From contig NZ_CP022203.1 of NCBI RefSeq assembly GCF_002305895.1, positions 7,040,001 to 7,104,000 on the forward strand: a stretch of DNA of 64,000 nucleotides. The letters are read 5' to 3'. The translations under genes and the position numbers were made by a program. The notes beneath the pieces were generated by a model that was given only the letters and a program-made list of their open reading frames with translations, made no database searches and was not told the origin of the DNA. Source of the DNA: Corallococcus macrosporus DSM 14697. Lineage in GTDB: Bacteria; Myxococcota; Myxococcia; Myxococcales; Myxococcaceae. Shown piece by piece: positions 63,040 through 64,000 of this stretch (position 1 is the stretch's first letter; the number at the start of each line of letters is the position of its first letter).

Positions 63040-63687
63040 CTAGGGCCCGCGCTGCCCGAAAAAGGCGCTGGCGACGATGGCAAGCGCGATGACGGTCCAC
63101 AACAAACCTTGGAGGTTCTGTTTCCGGATTTCCTTGCGGCCGAGCCCCTGGTACCAGGAACGCCCGGCGGCCACCCTGCCTTCCCAGGTGAACTCCCCGG
63201 CGGGCCGCAGCCCCTCCAGGCGGCGCAGGTGCGCGCGCAGCAGGCGTTCGGGCGGGGCGTCCTCCAGTGAACCCGACAGGTAGACGCCGGGGCGCTCCAC
63301 GGCCGGGCGCCGGTAGTCGGCGGTGATGACGAAGCCGCCGGAGGCCAGGGGGGTGAGGAGGTACAGGCGGGGCACGTCGCCCTGCCCCACGTGGAGCGTG
63401 GCGAAGACGCGCTCCCCCGGGTGCGCCCAGTCATACGAGCGCGTGGCGCGCTGCAGGCGCGGCTTCTCCTCGTGGCTGCCCAGCGGCACGAAGCCCAGCG
63501 CCTGGAGCTGGTTGGCGCGCCCCGACAGCTCCAGCGGCAGGTCCATCTGGTCCGCGGGGGCCTCCGGCTCCACCCGCACGCTGGACGGGAAGAGGAAGAG
63601 GATGCCGCGCCAGACGTTCATCCACAGCAGCACCAGCGCCAGCACCAGGCCGGCGACGGCGATGCCCAACTCGACGAGGATGTTCAT
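63040..63687 (-). CDS. Hypothetical membrane-anchored protein
   Basis: The 215-residue protein has a membrane segment at residues 5-35 (GIAVAGLVLALVLLWMNVW), a soluble middle (about 45-190) with VPLGSHEEKPRLQRATRSY and GVYLSGSLEDAPPERLLRAHL, and a C-terminal hydrophobic segment (WTVIALAIVASAFFG). I do not recognise the family. GGAGG lies about ten bases before the ATG. It is upstream of the thiolase gene by 76 bp on the same strand. Confidence 0.65.
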   Translation of the reverse strand: MNILVELGIAVAGLVLALVLLWMNVWRGILFLFPSSVRVEPEAPADQMDLPLELSGRANQLQALGFVPLGSHEEKPRLQRATRSYDWAHPGERVFATLHVGQGDVPRLYLLTPLASGGFVITADYRRPAVERPGVYLSGSLEDAPPERLLRAHLRRLEGLRPAGEFTWEGRVAAGRSWYQGLGRKEIRKQNLQGLLWTVIALAIVASAFFGQRGP

Positions 63688-63823
63688 TGCGGAGAGACCT
63701 CCCGGCGCACCCGCCCCCACGCCGCGTGCGCGAGGGGCCGGATGAAGGAGGTCGACAAGGCGGGCCGACCGGAGACCATGGCTCCGGGACCCTAGCGGAA
63801 AGCGGCGCCCGCGTGCGCTGGCT

Positions 63824-64000
63824 TCAGCGCCGGGACGCGCTCGCAGGCAGGGTGCGCCAGCGCTCGACGGCCTCCGGGGTGAGCGGGTCCTCCCCGCGCA
63901 GGAACTGCTCCAGGTGCCCCAGCGAGTCCACGCCGAAGAACAGCTCGTCGTCCGCCAGGTAGGTGGGCACGCCAAAGGCCCCGGCGGCCACCGCGGCCTC
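63824..64000 (-). CDS. DsbA-family / 2-hydroxychromene-2-carboxylate isomerase-like protein (partial)
   Basis: Only the last 58 codons lie in the window; the start is beyond position 64000. The segment GAFGVPTYLADDELFFGVDSL matches the conserved FGVPTF...FFGxDRL end of 2-hydroxychromene-2-carboxylate isomerase and related GST-kappa/DsbA-fold proteins, with the cis-Pro after GV. These isomerases act in naphthalene-type aromatic degradation, but many homologues have other roles. The stop is TGA read from 63824-63826. Confidence 0.75.
   Translation of the reverse strand, partial: EAAVAAGAFGVPTYLADDELFFGVDSLGHLEQFLRGEDPLTPEAVERWRTLPASASRR

Overview
The window is about 70% GC, densely coded and almost free of mobile DNA. 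It looks like a chromosomal segment of a myxobacterium, most likely Myxococcaceae (Myxococcus, Corallococcus or Pyxidicoccus). The signs are a DUF2378-type protein of a Myxococcales-restricted family, an enhancer-binding protein with XylR_N and V4R sensory domains, a sigma-32-type factor with a long acidic N-terminal extension, many lipoproteins, and strong GC3 bias that leaves very long open frames antisense to real genes. I saw no tRNA, rRNA, CRISPR array, insertion sequence or prophage.

Layout. 0-5.2 kb: the end of an unidentified gene, a DUF2378 protein, glycogen phosphorylase translationally coupled to an NTF2-like protein, and a helical protein resembling a lipase chaperone. 5.2-12.5 kb (minus): an M3 metallopeptidase and a 1700-residue multidomain surface lipoprotein ending at a clear intrinsic terminator. 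12.6-22 kb: a 2,4-dienoyl-CoA reductase-like SDR, a divergent U32/RlhA-like protein, then a minus-strand run of dnaE, a dienoyl-CoA isomerase-like crotonase and a prephenate dehydrogenase-chorismate mutase fusion. 22-34 kb: mixed single genes and short operons (Spy-like protein, M14-like hydrolase, anchored binding protein, WGR protein, epimerase, Eis-like acetyltransferase, K+ channel with a zinc ribbon, persulfide dioxygenase, orphan N6-adenine methylase, SodC). 34-41 kb: a minus-strand VWA/DUF4159 pair facing a plus-strand run of membrane proteins, a duplicated ConA-like protein and an unusual ketosynthase.

41-50 kb: a lipoprotein, a sigma-32-like factor, a DEAD-box helicase with three DbpA-type RNA-binding repeats, an XRE regulator with a Cys/His tail, glutamate dehydrogenase, threonine ammonia-lyase and an HEXXH protease. 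50.4-56.8 kb: one 2152-codon gene for a giant low-complexity protein made of several repeat families, including about 60 regularly spaced tryptophans, ending in a compact C-terminal domain. It is the most unusual object here. 56.9-64 kb: YceI and DODA-type dioxygenase genes, a sigma-54 enhancer-binding protein, a rhomboid-like pseudoprotease, small Cys-rich or hypothetical proteins, a thiolase, a membrane protein, and the end of a DsbA/HCCA-isomerase-like gene.

Functional links. Three enzymes for fatty-acid degradation (dienoyl-CoA reductase, dienoyl-CoA isomerase, thiolase) lie in separate transcription units. Amino-acid metabolism is represented by TyrA-CM, GDH and IlvA. Most of the rest is envelope, stress and regulatory functions. 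I found no convincing new multi-gene system. The best candidates for something undescribed are the giant repeat protein, the triple-repeat helicase, the inserted ketosynthase with its ConA-like neighbour, and the K+ channel with a zinc ribbon. All functional statements rest on motif recognition by eye; no database search was run.
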